Assembly (NCBI GenBank): GCA_963847595.1
Contig: CAWKAJ010000003.1
Coordinates: 310,001-374,000 of the forward strand
Source of the DNA: JACWAE01 sp963847595
GTDB lineage: Bacteria > Chloroflexota > Dehalococcoidia > SZUA-161
Length of the DNA: 64,000 nt
Reading direction: 5' to 3'
The notes under the pieces: generated by a model
Database searches by the model: none
What the model saw: only the letters and a program-made list of their open reading frames with translations
Told to the model about the DNA's origin: nothing
In this document: positions 17,008 to 25,537 of the stretch, one piece after another
Numbering within the stretch: the stretch's first letter is position 1
Layout of the letters: every line of letters begins with the position of its first letter
Made by a program: the position numbers and the translations under genes

Positions 17008-17403
17008 TTACTTCCTGGCTTTTTTGAATGCGTGCAAGGTTATCTCATCTGAAACTTTTTCGTAGTCCACCTCCACGGCCATGCCGATCTGCACCTCCTC
17101 TGGAGACATAAGCCCGTGAGTCACCAGGCGAGGCCCTTCCTCCAGCTCCACCAGCAATACTGGCCAGGGGTAAGGCATAGTAGCGTGCTGGATGGTATAG
17201 CTATGTACCGTGCCCTTGCCGCTGCAACGAGCCCATTCGTAGTTGAAAGAGTTGCAGAAAGGACACATCTCAATGGGCCAGAAGCGGAATTTGTTGCAGT
17301 CTGTGCACTTCTGGAGCAGCAACTCATGTCTATTCAGACCATCGTAGAATTCCTGGTTAATCGGCCCCGGAACTGGGGCTAATCTAGCTACTTCTTCTGT
17401 CAT
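17008..17403 (-). CDS. Zn-ribbon/OB-fold (DUF35-type) thiolase partner protein
   Basis: This 131-aa protein has a rubredoxin-like zinc ribbon (Cys33, Cys36, Cys47, Cys50: Q-K-C-T-D-C and M-C-P-F-C) and then an OB fold with G-K-G-T-V-H-S-Y-T-I. Such proteins pair with thiolase-like enzymes: ChsH2 with Ltp2 in steroid side-chain cleavage, and BbsA with BbsB in toluene degradation. The thiolase-like gene at 17417 lies 13 bases upstream in the same operon, which fits such a complex. AAAGGAGGT precedes the ATG. The bound substrate is unknown. Confidence 0.85.
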   Translation of the reverse strand: MTEEVARLAPVPGPINQEFYDGLNRHELLLQKCTDCNKFRFWPIEMCPFCNSFNYEWARCSGKGTVHSYTIQHATMPYPWPVLLVELEEGPRLVTHGLMSPEEVQIGMAVEVDYEKVSDEITLHAFKKARK

Positions 17404-17416
17404 CTAACTACCTCCT

Positions 17417-18574
17417 TTAGGCTGAGCGTAGAACCAGTGCGCTGGTGGGGATACCGCTGCCGCTGGTCACCAGCACATGCTTGCATTTGGGCACCTGTAC
17501 CGGCGAAGTGCCTCTCAACTGGCGCACCCCTTCAACAACCTGATTCATGCCATGGATGTAAGACTCAGAGAGACAGCCACCGCTGGTATTTGTAGGCAAT
17601 CTGCCTCCTATCTGCAGAGCGCCGTTCCTGACAAAGGGGCCGCCCTCCCCAGGTTTGCAGAAGCCGAAGCTCTCCAGTTGCATTATCACCAGCGGAGTGA
17701 AGGCATCGTAGATTTGGGCACAATCGATGTCCTTAGGCTCTATCCCTGCCTCTTTCCACAGATGTGGGGCGAGGCGTGTATATTCCTCAAGGTCGGCAAT
17801 GTCTTTGCGCTGATAGCTGGTCATCATCTCCATCCAGCTGCCAGTCCCCTGCTCAGCAGCCATGATGTACACAGGCTTCTGCTTAAGGTGCTTAGCCCTA
17901 TCCGGTGACGTCACTATGACGGCGCAGGCGCCATCGCTCTCCTGACAGTAATCGAAGAGGCGCAGCGGATAGGCTATCATCCTGGCGTTGGCATGCTCTT
18001 CAAGCGTCAGCGTTTTTGAATGCATCATCGCCTTGGGGTTCTTGTTGGCGTGCTTCCTGAAGGCAACAGCCACCTCGCCGAAATCTGTGGTCTTGGTTCC
18101 GTAGAGGTGCATATGCCTCACCGCCATGACGGCGACCATGGAACCGGGCGCCATCAAGCCGAACGGAATGGAATACTGAAAGTGTCCCATCATTGGCATA
18201 GCCATAGCCATCTGGCCATAACGGAATCCAGAGCGCTCGTTGAGTGCCCGGAAACACGCCACGTATTTAGCTTTGCCCAGAGCCACTGCCATGGCCGCCA
18301 TCTGTACTGTGCCGCAACCTGCACCTCCGCCGAAGTAGACTTCCGGGAAGAACCTCAGGTTTTCCAGACCCAGATTCCTGGCTATCTCGTCGACCTGATT
18401 GCTGTCTACCGAGAACCTTACTATGCCATCGAGCTCCTTGGGGCTTATCCCGGCATCATCGCAGGCCGATTTTATAGACTCCAGCGCCAGGCGCATCTCG
18501 CTGCGGCCGGAGTTCTTGGAGTATTCAGTCTCGCCGATGCCGACAATACAAGATTTGTCCTTTAAACTATCCAT
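17417..18574 (-). CDS. Thiolase-like (SCP2/lipid-transfer-type) protein
   Basis: This 385-aa protein of the SCP2-thiolase/Ltp2/BbsB group has Cys87 in G-A-G-C-G-T-V-Q-M-A-A near the usual nucleophile position, and ends with S-G-G-C-L-S-E-S-Y-I-H-G-M in place of the G-H-P motif. That C-terminal form occurs in retro-aldolase-type members. It is coupled to the DUF35 partner downstream (13-base gap). GGGGG lies 7 bases before the ATG. The pair could cleave a carbon-carbon bond in a 3-hydroxy- or 3-oxoacyl-CoA. The choice between thiolysis and retro-aldol cleavage cannot be made here. Confidence 0.75.
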   Translation of the reverse strand: MDSLKDKSCIVGIGETEYSKNSGRSEMRLALESIKSACDDAGISPKELDGIVRFSVDSNQVDEIARNLGLENLRFFPEVYFGGGAGCGTVQMAAMAVALGKAKYVACFRALNERSGFRYGQMAMAMPMMGHFQYSIPFGLMAPGSMVAVMAVRHMHLYGTKTTDFGEVAVAFRKHANKNPKAMMHSKTLTLEEHANARMIAYPLRLFDYCQESDGACAVIVTSPDRAKHLKQKPVYIMAAEQGTGSWMEMMTSYQRKDIADLEEYTRLAPHLWKEAGIEPKDIDCAQIYDAFTPLVIMQLESFGFCKPGEGGPFVRNGALQIGGRLPTNTSGGCLSESYIHGMNQVVEGVRQLRGTSPVQVPKCKHVLVTSGSGIPTSALVLRSA

Positions 18575-18591
18575 TTCTTAACCCCCTGATA

Positions 18592-19053
18592 TTAGCTATG
18601 AGCTTTCTTAGACGGCAAAGCCACGATAATCTGAGCATCGCAGAAAGGATTGCCGCTCGCCGTAGCGTTCACCTGCAGGTCCACCAGATGCAGGCCTTTC
18701 ATGTAGTTGTCTTCCTGGCCGATATGTTTTTTAATGACATTGCCCGAGACTACGAGGGTATCGTCAGCATAGCAAGAGCCCTGGATGTTGAATCGGATTC
18801 TCTTCAACTCGGCTGTGGGACCGCCCCAGTCAGTGGCCAGCCTGCACAACAGGCCCTCGGAGTGCATGATGTTTACGATGATATTTTTCTGACTACCCCT
18901 TTCCGCAAAGGCTTTATCGTGATGTATGGGGTTGCTGTCTCTGGTGGCCCAGGCGCCACAGCTAATCTTAACTGCGTCCATCTGCATCTCGTAAGAACCG
19001 ATATCCTGCCCCTCCGTCACATCCTCCCAGTAAACCTTTTTCCACTCCGGCAT
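18592..19053 (-). CDS. MaoC-like hydratase, catalytic subunit
   Basis: This 153-aa hot-dog protein contains the R-hydratase signature T-R-D-S-N-P-I-H-H-D, with Asp39 and His44 as the catalytic pair. It is about half the size of eukaryotic hydratase 2, so it works with a partner. The neighbouring gene at 19170 encodes a second MaoC-like protein without the histidine. AAAGGAGGT precedes the ATG. It would hydrate a 2-enoyl-CoA to the 3-hydroxyacyl-CoA that the thiolase-like pair could cleave. Confidence 0.8.
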   Translation of the reverse strand: MPEWKKVYWEDVTEGQDIGSYEMQMDAVKISCGAWATRDSNPIHHDKAFAERGSQKNIIVNIMHSEGLLCRLATDWGGPTAELKRIRFNIQGSCYADDTLVVSGNVIKKHIGQEDNYMKGLHLVDLQVNATASGNPFCDAQIIVALPSKKAHS

Positions 19054-19169
19054 TGTTTTACCTCCTTTGAAGATAACTTTTATTGACTCTTTTCAACCCC
19101 TTAAATCTCCCAGTCTCCCGCCAGAAGGGCGAACCCCCCTGGACTTCCCTGTGCCAAATGGCTTTTTGT

Positions 19170-19667
19170 TTATTTTGTCGCTTTGTACTTCAACACAGTG
19201 CGGATTTCCTTACCAACCACCTCACCTCTCTGGTTGCGGTAAATCTGGGTAGTGGTGATGAAGTGACCCTTGCCGATACGCGTCTTTTTTTCCTCCGACA
19301 CGCCGTCCAACTTCATGGTATAGCTCAGTATATCGCCCGGGCGCACTGGCAAATAGAATTCAAAACTCATGTCTGTGGCAACATAGGTATCATAGTCGCC
19401 CGGCAATTCGAGTTCAGCCATGGGAACCCAGGGGAACTCAGGCCAGGGCCACATGCGCGGCATGCACCACACCATCATCATCTGGGGAGGAGCGATTATG
19501 CCGCCGTACTTGCTGCCTCTGGCATACTCCTCATCGGTGTAGAGCGGATTTGCATCCTCCACAGCTTCTACCCAGTGCCTGATCATCGGCTTGCACACCT
19601 CATCCGGGGCATAGATAGGCGCAGATTCTCTCCCAATCAACCCCCTATCCTTTTCGCTTAGAGCCAT
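19170..19667 (-). CDS. MaoC-like protein, probable non-catalytic partner
   Basis: This 165-aa protein resembles the N-terminal MaoC domain family: D-A-N-P-L-Y-T-D-E-E-Y near residues 38-48, then G-I-I-A-P-P. The expected histidine after D-x-N-P is tyrosine (Tyr43), so the classic Asp/His dyad is broken. Such subunits form heterodimers with a catalytic partner, here probably 18592-19053. AAGGAGGT precedes the ATG. The 116 bases between the two genes (19054-19169) contain no reading frame of note. Confidence 0.75.
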   Translation of the reverse strand: MALSEKDRGLIGRESAPIYAPDEVCKPMIRHWVEAVEDANPLYTDEEYARGSKYGGIIAPPQMMMVWCMPRMWPWPEFPWVPMAELELPGDYDTYVATDMSFEFYLPVRPGDILSYTMKLDGVSEEKKTRIGKGHFITTTQIYRNQRGEVVGKEIRTVLKYKATK

Positions 19668-19729
19668 GTAACCCTACCTCCTTAACTTTTATTATTAGAG
19701 CGCCTTCGACGCTCGCTGATACTCGATGT

Positions 19730-20902
19730 TCAACCAACGGCTGATACCTTCTTCAGTCTCTTAATTTCCTTCTGGGAATAACCCAAGTCCTTTAGAATCT
19801 TTACCGTGTGTTGTCCGGGTAGGGGAGCTGTGGTTCTTATCCTACCGGGCGTCAATGAGAACTTAGTGGGGATTCCAACTTGCTTGACCTTTCCCAGCCT
19901 GGGATGATTTACCTCTTTTACCATTTGACGATGAAGTACATGGGGGTCGGAGAAGACCTCGTCGAGGTTATATACCGGGGTAATAGGGATATCTCTGGGC
20001 GCGAGAAGCTGGAACCATTCATCCTTAGTCTTCGTCATGAAGATGTCTGTCAGTTGGGAGATTACTCTCTCCTTTTCATCGCCTGTGGCGAATTGATATG
20101 GGATAAGGTCTCCTCTCCCCAACGCCTGGCAGAGATTCTCCCAGAACTTGGCCTCGAAGCAACCGAGGCTGATAAAGCCTCTGCCTCTGGTCTTGTAGAC
20201 CCAGCCGCAAGGCACCGAGCCAGTCAATGGCGTATCACCCCACTTGGGCACACCGCCTCCGGCAAAGAATAACGAGCCTTCCCAGGCCAACAGGGAAATT
20301 ACACCATCGACCATAGCTACATCGACGAACTGCCCTTTGCCGGTTCTCTCTCTGTAGAGGAGAGCTACCATGATGCTGAAAGCAGCTTGCAGCCCACCCC
20401 CTGCATTGTCACCTACCAAGTTTAAGGGGACAGCTGACTTGCCATCCCTGATAGCTAGGGCGCTGAGTGCTCCGGCTACCGAAATATAGTTGATATCGTG
20501 CCCTGGCAAATCATGGTAGGGCCCATCTTGGCCATAGCCAGTTAGCGAGCAGTAGACAATTCTGGGGTTTATCCTTTTCACTGTCTCATAATCGATCTTG
20601 AGTCGTTTGGCTACCCCCGGCCTGAAGCCTTCGAGAACGACGTCTGCTGTTTTCACCAATTCGTAGAAGACCTGGCATGCCTCCTTCATCTTGAAGTTGA
20701 GAATGATGCTCTTCTTATTGCGGTCTAAGGCATAGTAGGCAGCCCAGGTCTCCTCATCGACAGGCAGGGGTATGATGCCAAATCCCGGCTGCTCGATTTT
20801 GATTACGTCAGCCCCGAGGTCGGCTAGAAACATAGTGCAGCAAGGGCCGGGTCCCATTCGAGACAAGTCCAGGACCTTTATCCCGAGCAGCGGTGGCGCC
20901 AT
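19730..20902 (-). CDS. Alpha-methylacyl-CoA racemase-like family III CoA-transferase
   Basis: This 390-aa member of the CaiB/BaiF family carries the racemase motif G-H-D-I-N-Y-I with His135, and Asp165 in L-V-G-D-N-A-G-G-G. These match the His/Asp acid-base pair of AMACR from mycobacteria, so racemisation of a 2-methylacyl-CoA is more likely than CoA transfer. Other family elements are G-F-R-P-G-V-A-K-R-L and R-T-G-K-G-Q-F-V-D-V. AAGGA precedes the ATG. It is the first gene of the 17-gene operon. Racemases of this kind prepare branched acyl-CoAs for dehydrogenation, which suggests a methyl-branched substrate such as a steroid or isoprenoid side chain. Confidence 0.8.
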   Translation of the reverse strand: MAPPLLGIKVLDLSRMGPGPCCTMFLADLGADVIKIEQPGFGIIPLPVDEETWAAYYALDRNKKSIILNFKMKEACQVFYELVKTADVVLEGFRPGVAKRLKIDYETVKRINPRIVYCSLTGYGQDGPYHDLPGHDINYISVAGALSALAIRDGKSAVPLNLVGDNAGGGLQAAFSIMVALLYRERTGKGQFVDVAMVDGVISLLAWEGSLFFAGGGVPKWGDTPLTGSVPCGWVYKTRGRGFISLGCFEAKFWENLCQALGRGDLIPYQFATGDEKERVISQLTDIFMTKTKDEWFQLLAPRDIPITPVYNLDEVFSDPHVLHRQMVKEVNHPRLGKVKQVGIPTKFSLTPGRIRTTAPLPGQHTVKILKDLGYSQKEIKRLKKVSAVG

Positions 20903-21038
20903 GAGGATTCCTTAAGTAATTCTTGTCTGGAGGGTTCTCTCTGTCACTGCATTGGCCAGTGCTTTAGAGTTCGCCCTCAACTGAGCTACTGTTAAAGCAG
21001 CAGCGTAATCTTAAATACCTGGCTCCGCTTTCCGCTTC

Positions 21039-21623
21039 TTATCGAAGGTTCAGACGTATTAAATCCTTGATGACTTCGCTGGGTATACGGATGCCGCGGG
21101 GCAGCTTGATGCACGGCAGTTGCCCCTTCCTGACCCAGCGGCGCACAGTCTCTTCGCTCACCCTTAGCTCGTTGGCGACCTCTTCAACAGTCAACATCTT
21201 GGCTTCAGGGAGCTGATTGAGTATGCGTTGCACAGCCAGTGCAATCTCAGTGCTTTTGCCCAACGCAGTGGTGGTACCCCGCGCCATTCCCACAACTCCC
21301 ACAGGCTTACCCGCGCCGTCTTTGACCAGGACACCGGTTAGTCGAATGCCCACAACATCGCCGTTACTCTGAGTGACACTCAGTTCGGTTTCAACATATC
21401 CTTTGGAAATGATACGAGAAATGATCGACTCTGCCATGGCACGGTCAGCTACGAAATCTTGAACGCGCTTGCCAAGAAGCTCTTTTTTTGATTTATTGGT
21501 GAAGTCACAACCGCGTTGATTGACGAATACCATGGTGCCATCTGGCTCAAACACGGCGACAGCGGCGGGATAACTCTCGAGGAAGCCTTGCAGGAACTTG
21601 CCGGATAGAATAGAAGATGACAT
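21039..21623 (-). CDS. PAS-domain / helix-turn-helix regulator
   Basis: This 194-aa protein has an N-terminal PAS domain (residues about 10-115; Y-P-A-A-V-A-V-F-E-P-D-G-T-M-V-F-V-N) and a C-terminal excisionase/MerR-type HTH (residues about 143-190; T-V-E-E-V-A-N-E-L-R-V-S-E-E-T-V-R-R-W). It is a one-component sensor, perhaps binding a ligand or cofactor in the PAS pocket. It lies directly upstream of the degradation operon and in the same direction, and is divergent from the acyl-CoA synthetase at 21826, so it probably controls one or both. No strong ribosome site is seen. The gap 20903-21038 has no gene. Confidence 0.8.
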   Translation of the reverse strand: MSSSILSGKFLQGFLESYPAAVAVFEPDGTMVFVNQRGCDFTNKSKKELLGKRVQDFVADRAMAESIISRIISKGYVETELSVTQSNGDVVGIRLTGVLVKDGAGKPVGVVGMARGTTTALGKSTEIALAVQRILNQLPEAKMLTVEEVANELRVSEETVRRWVRKGQLPCIKLPRGIRIPSEVIKDLIRLNLR

Positions 21624-21762
21624 AAGACAACTTTACGCTCAGAGTACTACATAGGATAATGTAACAGGTAACCCTTGTCAATGCTCCAGCGCTTGCCTCT
21701 CATTCGTAAGGAAGAGTTTTGAGGCAGACTGCGGGATTGTACTAAAGAGGCTTTTGACAAAT

Positions 21763-21780
21763 GTGCTAAAATTTTAGCAC
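21763..21780. promoter_or_regulatory. Perfect 18-bp palindrome, likely operator
   Basis: GTGCTAAAATTTTAGCAC is a perfect dyad, 45 bases before the ATG at 21826 and 139 bases from the start of the PAS-HTH gene. A TTGACA lies just upstream at 21754-21759. The site is well placed for a dimeric repressor or activator in the divergent control region. The binding protein is not known; the PAS-HTH protein is a candidate. Confidence 0.5.
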
Positions 21781-21825
21781 TCGATGGCGAAGACGAGTCT
21801 GGTCTAGTAATTATACGGGGAGACG

Positions 21826-23274
21826 ATGGCGATGAATCTTAGACAGCAGTTGGATTATTTATTCAATCCCAGCTCGGTGGCATTGATAGGAGCTTCCAAT
21901 AATGTGGCGAAATGGGGTTTTCATGTCCTGAGCCTCCTCATCGCCAAGGGTGGGCGTCCTATCTATCCCATCAACAAGAATGAGGGTGAAGTGCAAGGTT
22001 TGAAAGCTTATCAGAGCGTAAGTCAAGTGCCAGGACCAATAGACTTGGCTGTGATAACGGTGCCTTTCAGCGAGGTACCCGCAGCTATGAGGGATTGCGC
22101 CAGGAAAGGGGTAAAGATTGCTGTGGTCATCCCGGGAGGTTTTGCCGAAACAGGTAATGAGGGGGCAAGAATTCAGCGGGAAGTGGTAGAGATCGCCAGG
22201 CAGGGGGGGATACGCCTTGTGGGCCCGAACGGGATGGGCCATTTCGATACTTCTGCCGATTTTTTCACTGTGCCGTATTTGCCCCCGGTGGAAAAGGGGC
22301 CTCTTGCGCTCATCGCTCAGAGTGGAAACACGAGCCAGTCGATAGTCTATCTGGCCTGCGAGATGGGGTTGGGGTTTAGCAAGTATGTCAGCAGTGGCAA
22401 CGAGGCTGATTTGCACTTTGAAGATTATATGGAATACCTGGGGCGGGATGACGAGACGAAGATTATTCTGGGCTATATCGAAGGGCTGAAAGAAGGCAGA
22501 CGCTTTTTTGAGCTGGCAAAAGAGATTACCAGGAAGAAGCCCGTAGTCATTATGAAGGCAGGGCGCACGGCAGCAGGAGCTAGGGCAGCGTGGTCGCACA
22601 CTGCGGCTCTAGCTGGGTCAGATGTTATCTCCGAGGTAGCTTTCAGGCAATCCGGCGTGATAAGAGTAGAAGAGGTGAACGAATTAATAGATGTGGCATT
22701 GGTTCTTCTGGGGCAGCCGCTGCCTCGAGGCAGGAGGGTAGGGGTGCTTTCGGCGGGCGGCGGCGCAGCCGTGATAGCTGCGGATGCTTTGATGAAACAC
22801 GATCTGGAATTGCCGCAGCTATCGCAAACCACTATAAAGAAGCTAGACTCCTTGTTGCCGTCGAGGTGGTCCCACGGTAATCCTGTCGAGACTGGCGGAG
22901 ACCCGTTCAGTTACTCGTGCCTTTGGGCGCTGATTGAGGACGAAAACGTGGATGCTGCTTTGGTAATAGGCGGCGGGGGAGTGACTGGCAGCTATGCCAA
23001 ATGGGTCAGTCTCCCAGCCTCGGTCAGTGGTCAAATAGACCAATGGTTAGAGGATGCAGAGGTCAGTGAATTAGATGACGTGGACAAATCGGTGGAACTG
23101 ATGAAGAAATATCAGAAGCCGATAATCTTTGCGAATATGGGTGTTCCAACTCCTAGAAGAGGGAAAATCTACGAGAAGCTGCAGCAGAAATACATCATAC
23201 CCTTTCTTACGCCGGAGAGGGCGGCTAAAGCGCTTTCTCACCTGGTGCAGTATAGAGAATACGTTCGAGGATGA
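21826..23274 (+). CDS. NDP-forming acyl-CoA synthetase, alpha-type subunit
   Basis: This 482-aa protein has a CoA-binding Rossmann domain (G-A-S-N-N-V-A-K-W-G; residues about 15-140), a first ligase domain, the phospho-histidine motif A-W-S-H-T-A-A-L-A-G, and a second succinyl-CoA ligase-like domain. The ATP-grasp beta domain is not fused and no beta gene is nearby, so a separate partner is expected. The reaction is acyl-CoA plus ADP and phosphate giving acid plus ATP, or the reverse. A GGGGAG site lies before the ATG. It is followed by the dehydratase-activator genes, and may supply or drain the acid handled by this neighbourhood. Confidence 0.85.
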   Translation: MAMNLRQQLDYLFNPSSVALIGASNNVAKWGFHVLSLLIAKGGRPIYPINKNEGEVQGLKAYQSVSQVPGPIDLAVITVPFSEVPAAMRDCARKGVKIAVVIPGGFAETGNEGARIQREVVEIARQGGIRLVGPNGMGHFDTSADFFTVPYLPPVEKGPLALIAQSGNTSQSIVYLACEMGLGFSKYVSSGNEADLHFEDYMEYLGRDDETKIILGYIEGLKEGRRFFELAKEITRKKPVVIMKAGRTAAGARAAWSHTAALAGSDVISEVAFRQSGVIRVEEVNELIDVALVLLGQPLPRGRRVGVLSAGGGAAVIAADALMKHDLELPQLSQTTIKKLDSLLPSRWSHGNPVETGGDPFSYSCLWALIEDENVDAALVIGGGGVTGSYAKWVSLPASVSGQIDQWLEDAEVSELDDVDKSVELMKKYQKPIIFANMGVPTPRRGKIYEKLQQKYIIPFLTPERAAKALSHLVQYREYVRG

Positions 23275-23404
23275 GGAGAAAGCCTTTCGGACGCCATCAC
23301 GTTTCAAAGCCTTTTTACGTTAGAATTGTGCTATAATAGCGGCAATAATCGCAAGCGTATGGCATGATAGTAGGTTCGCAGACAAGAATTATCGGTGTGA
23401 TGAG

Positions 23405-25528
23405 ATGAGGATAGGTATTCCGAGGGGGCTGCTCTACTACCAATACTTCCCGATGTGGAAGACATTCTTCGAAACATTGGGGGCGGAGGTGGTAGTGTCC
23501 CCGGCGACCACACAGGAGATGCTTGACCAGGGATGCTCGAGAGCTGTGGGCGACATTTGCCTCCCGGTCAAGGTTTTCTGTGGCCATGCACTCTCTCTGG
23601 CAGGCAAGTGCGATTACGTGTTCGTGCCATCGATTCACAGCCCGCGGCGTGGAGTCTACAACTGTCCAAAATTTATCGGCTTGCCCGACATCGTTAGAGC
23701 AGCGGTTCCTGAATGTCCTCCTATTCTTGACCCTGACATCGATGCCAACATGGGCAAGAAACCCTTCTATGAGGCCGCCTATAAGCTGGGCTCTATGTTT
23801 ACACAGGCTCGACCAGAAATCGAGAATGCGATGAACAAAGCCCTGGAGGCGAATCGAGCATATTCTGCTCAAATGGAGCGCGATGGATTGACTCCGGTTC
23901 AGTCGATAGAGGCGATGTTCCCGGAGTATCGAGTTGAGACCAGAGGCAATGGCTCTAACCCTGTCATCACTGTTGCAGTAATTGGGCATCGCTATCTGCT
24001 GTATGATGAGCACGTTAGTAATCGCCTTGTGCAACGCCTAACCAAGCTTGGTGTCAAGACCGTTTTTGCGGAGATGGTTGAAGAAGCTCGGCTCAGCGCC
24101 TCGATGCTGGAACTGGTGGACAAGCCTTACTGGGGATATGAGGAGGAAATCGTCGGCGCAGGAGCCCACTATATACTGAGCGATGCCGATGGCATAATCT
24201 CTGCGGCGGCGTTTGGCTGCGGCCCGGACTCGGTAATGCTGGAGCTAGTACAGCGCGCGGCCAGGCGATTGAACAAGCCTTTCCTCAAGCTTATACTCGA
24301 TGAGCACACTGCGGAGGGAGGCCTGGTTACTAGGCTGGAAGCTTTTGTCGACATGGTCCGTCGGACAAAGCGGCCGGCCGTGAAGTACGTTCATCTCGCA
24401 CGTCCCCTCGGAGAAGAGAAGGACGGGATCAGCGTTCTGGGCCTACCCAACATGAGAACAATCGCTCCTGCGTTCAGGGTGCCGGCGAAGTTGGTTGACA
24501 TAAAGCTTATCGTGCCCACTGTTACCAAGAACACTCTTTCTCTGGGCACGAGATACTCTCCTGAATTCGTCTGTCTCCCCTTCAAGGTCATCCTGGGCTG
24601 CTTTATCGAGTGCCTGGAGGCTGGTGCAGACACTTTGTTCATGGTCACCAGCTCCAATGCCTGTCGAATGGGATATTATTCCAAGGTGCACGAAGAAATC
24701 TTGCGTGACCTTGGATATGAGTTCAAGTTTCTCCTGCACCGGAGTTCAGACAAAGGCATACTGGGCGTTTTGAGGACCGTCAGAAGGTGCACTAACCACG
24801 CTCCCTGGCGCAACGTTGTCGCTGCCTATCTCCTGGCGACTGGGAAGATGAAGGCGCTGGATGATCTGGAGAGAAAGATAGTAAAAGTTCGTCCTGTAGC
24901 GCAGGACAAGGCGCTAACCGAGCGCGTCTTTCACGAGGCGATTGATGCAATCGATGAGGCAACAGGCATCCTTTCATTAAGGCAGGCAGTGCATACTTAT
25001 CTCAAAAAGTTGGACCAGTTGCCCAGAGACCCCTCGATTGTGCCGCTTAGGGTTGGCATCGTCGGTGAGATGTATGTAGTTCTGGAACCTTTCTGCAACT
25101 TGAATCTGGAGGTAGAGCTGGGCAAGCTAGGCGTGGAAGTGATGCGGACGAAGGCGACCTATTTATCTGAGTGGACAAGTATCAAGTCTTACATGGGTGT
25201 GCTCAACAGTGAGAAGAAAAAGATGGCACACTATGCTTACCCTTACCTCAAGCGCGATGTGGGTGGACACGGACTGGAATCGGTGGCGGAGAAGGTGCGT
25301 TTGGCGCGCGAAGGATACGATGGCGTGGTGCATTTAACGCCCTTCACCTGTATGCCTGAAACCATAGCTCAGAACATTATGCCCACAACGAAGGAAAAAA
25401 TACCGGTGCTGACCATAATCTGCGATGAACAGGCAACGAAGACGGGCATGCTGACCAGATTAGAAGCGTTTGTTGATCTCCTGGAACTCAGGCGACGGAG
25501 TAATTATAAGAAGCAAGTCCCAGTCTAA
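23405..25528 (+). CDS. Fused double acyl-CoA dehydratase activase-related protein (DUF2229/HgdB-like)
   Basis: This 707-aa protein opens M-R-I-G-I-P-R-G-L-L-Y-Y, the start of DUF2229 activase-related proteins. It consists of two related halves. Residues about 45-75 hold D-I-C-L-P-V-K-V-F-C-G and residues about 395-425 hold F-V-C-L-P-F-K-V-I-L-G-C; each half ends with T-R-L-E-A-F-V-D (near residues 310 and 690). In many genomes these halves are separate genes next to an HgdC-type activase. Conserved cysteines suggest Fe-S binding. The activase gene starts 9 bases downstream, so the two likely work together in ATP-driven electron transfer to a dehydratase or reductase. No HgdAB-type dehydratase gene is in the window. 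Confidence 0.8.
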   Translation: MRIGIPRGLLYYQYFPMWKTFFETLGAEVVVSPATTQEMLDQGCSRAVGDICLPVKVFCGHALSLAGKCDYVFVPSIHSPRRGVYNCPKFIGLPDIVRAAVPECPPILDPDIDANMGKKPFYEAAYKLGSMFTQARPEIENAMNKALEANRAYSAQMERDGLTPVQSIEAMFPEYRVETRGNGSNPVITVAVIGHRYLLYDEHVSNRLVQRLTKLGVKTVFAEMVEEARLSASMLELVDKPYWGYEEEIVGAGAHYILSDADGIISAAAFGCGPDSVMLELVQRAARRLNKPFLKLILDEHTAEGGLVTRLEAFVDMVRRTKRPAVKYVHLARPLGEEKDGISVLGLPNMRTIAPAFRVPAKLVDIKLIVPTVTKNTLSLGTRYSPEFVCLPFKVILGCFIECLEAGADTLFMVTSSNACRMGYYSKVHEEILRDLGYEFKFLLHRSSDKGILGVLRTVRRCTNHAPWRNVVAAYLLATGKMKALDDLERKIVKVRPVAQDKALTERVFHEAIDAIDEATGILSLRQAVHTYLKKLDQLPRDPSIVPLRVGIVGEMYVVLEPFCNLNLEVELGKLGVEVMRTKATYLSEWTSIKSYMGVLNSEKKKMAHYAYPYLKRDVGGHGLESVAEKVRLAREGYDGVVHLTPFTCMPETIAQNIMPTTKEKIPVLTIICDEQATKTGMLTRLEAFVDLLELRRRSNYKKQVPV

Positions 25529-25537
25529 GGAGAACCC

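Noticed and set aside
21763..21790. HrcA CIRCE element (TTAGCACTC)
   Set aside because: The arms are in the opposite order and spacing to CIRCE, and no heat-shock gene is near.
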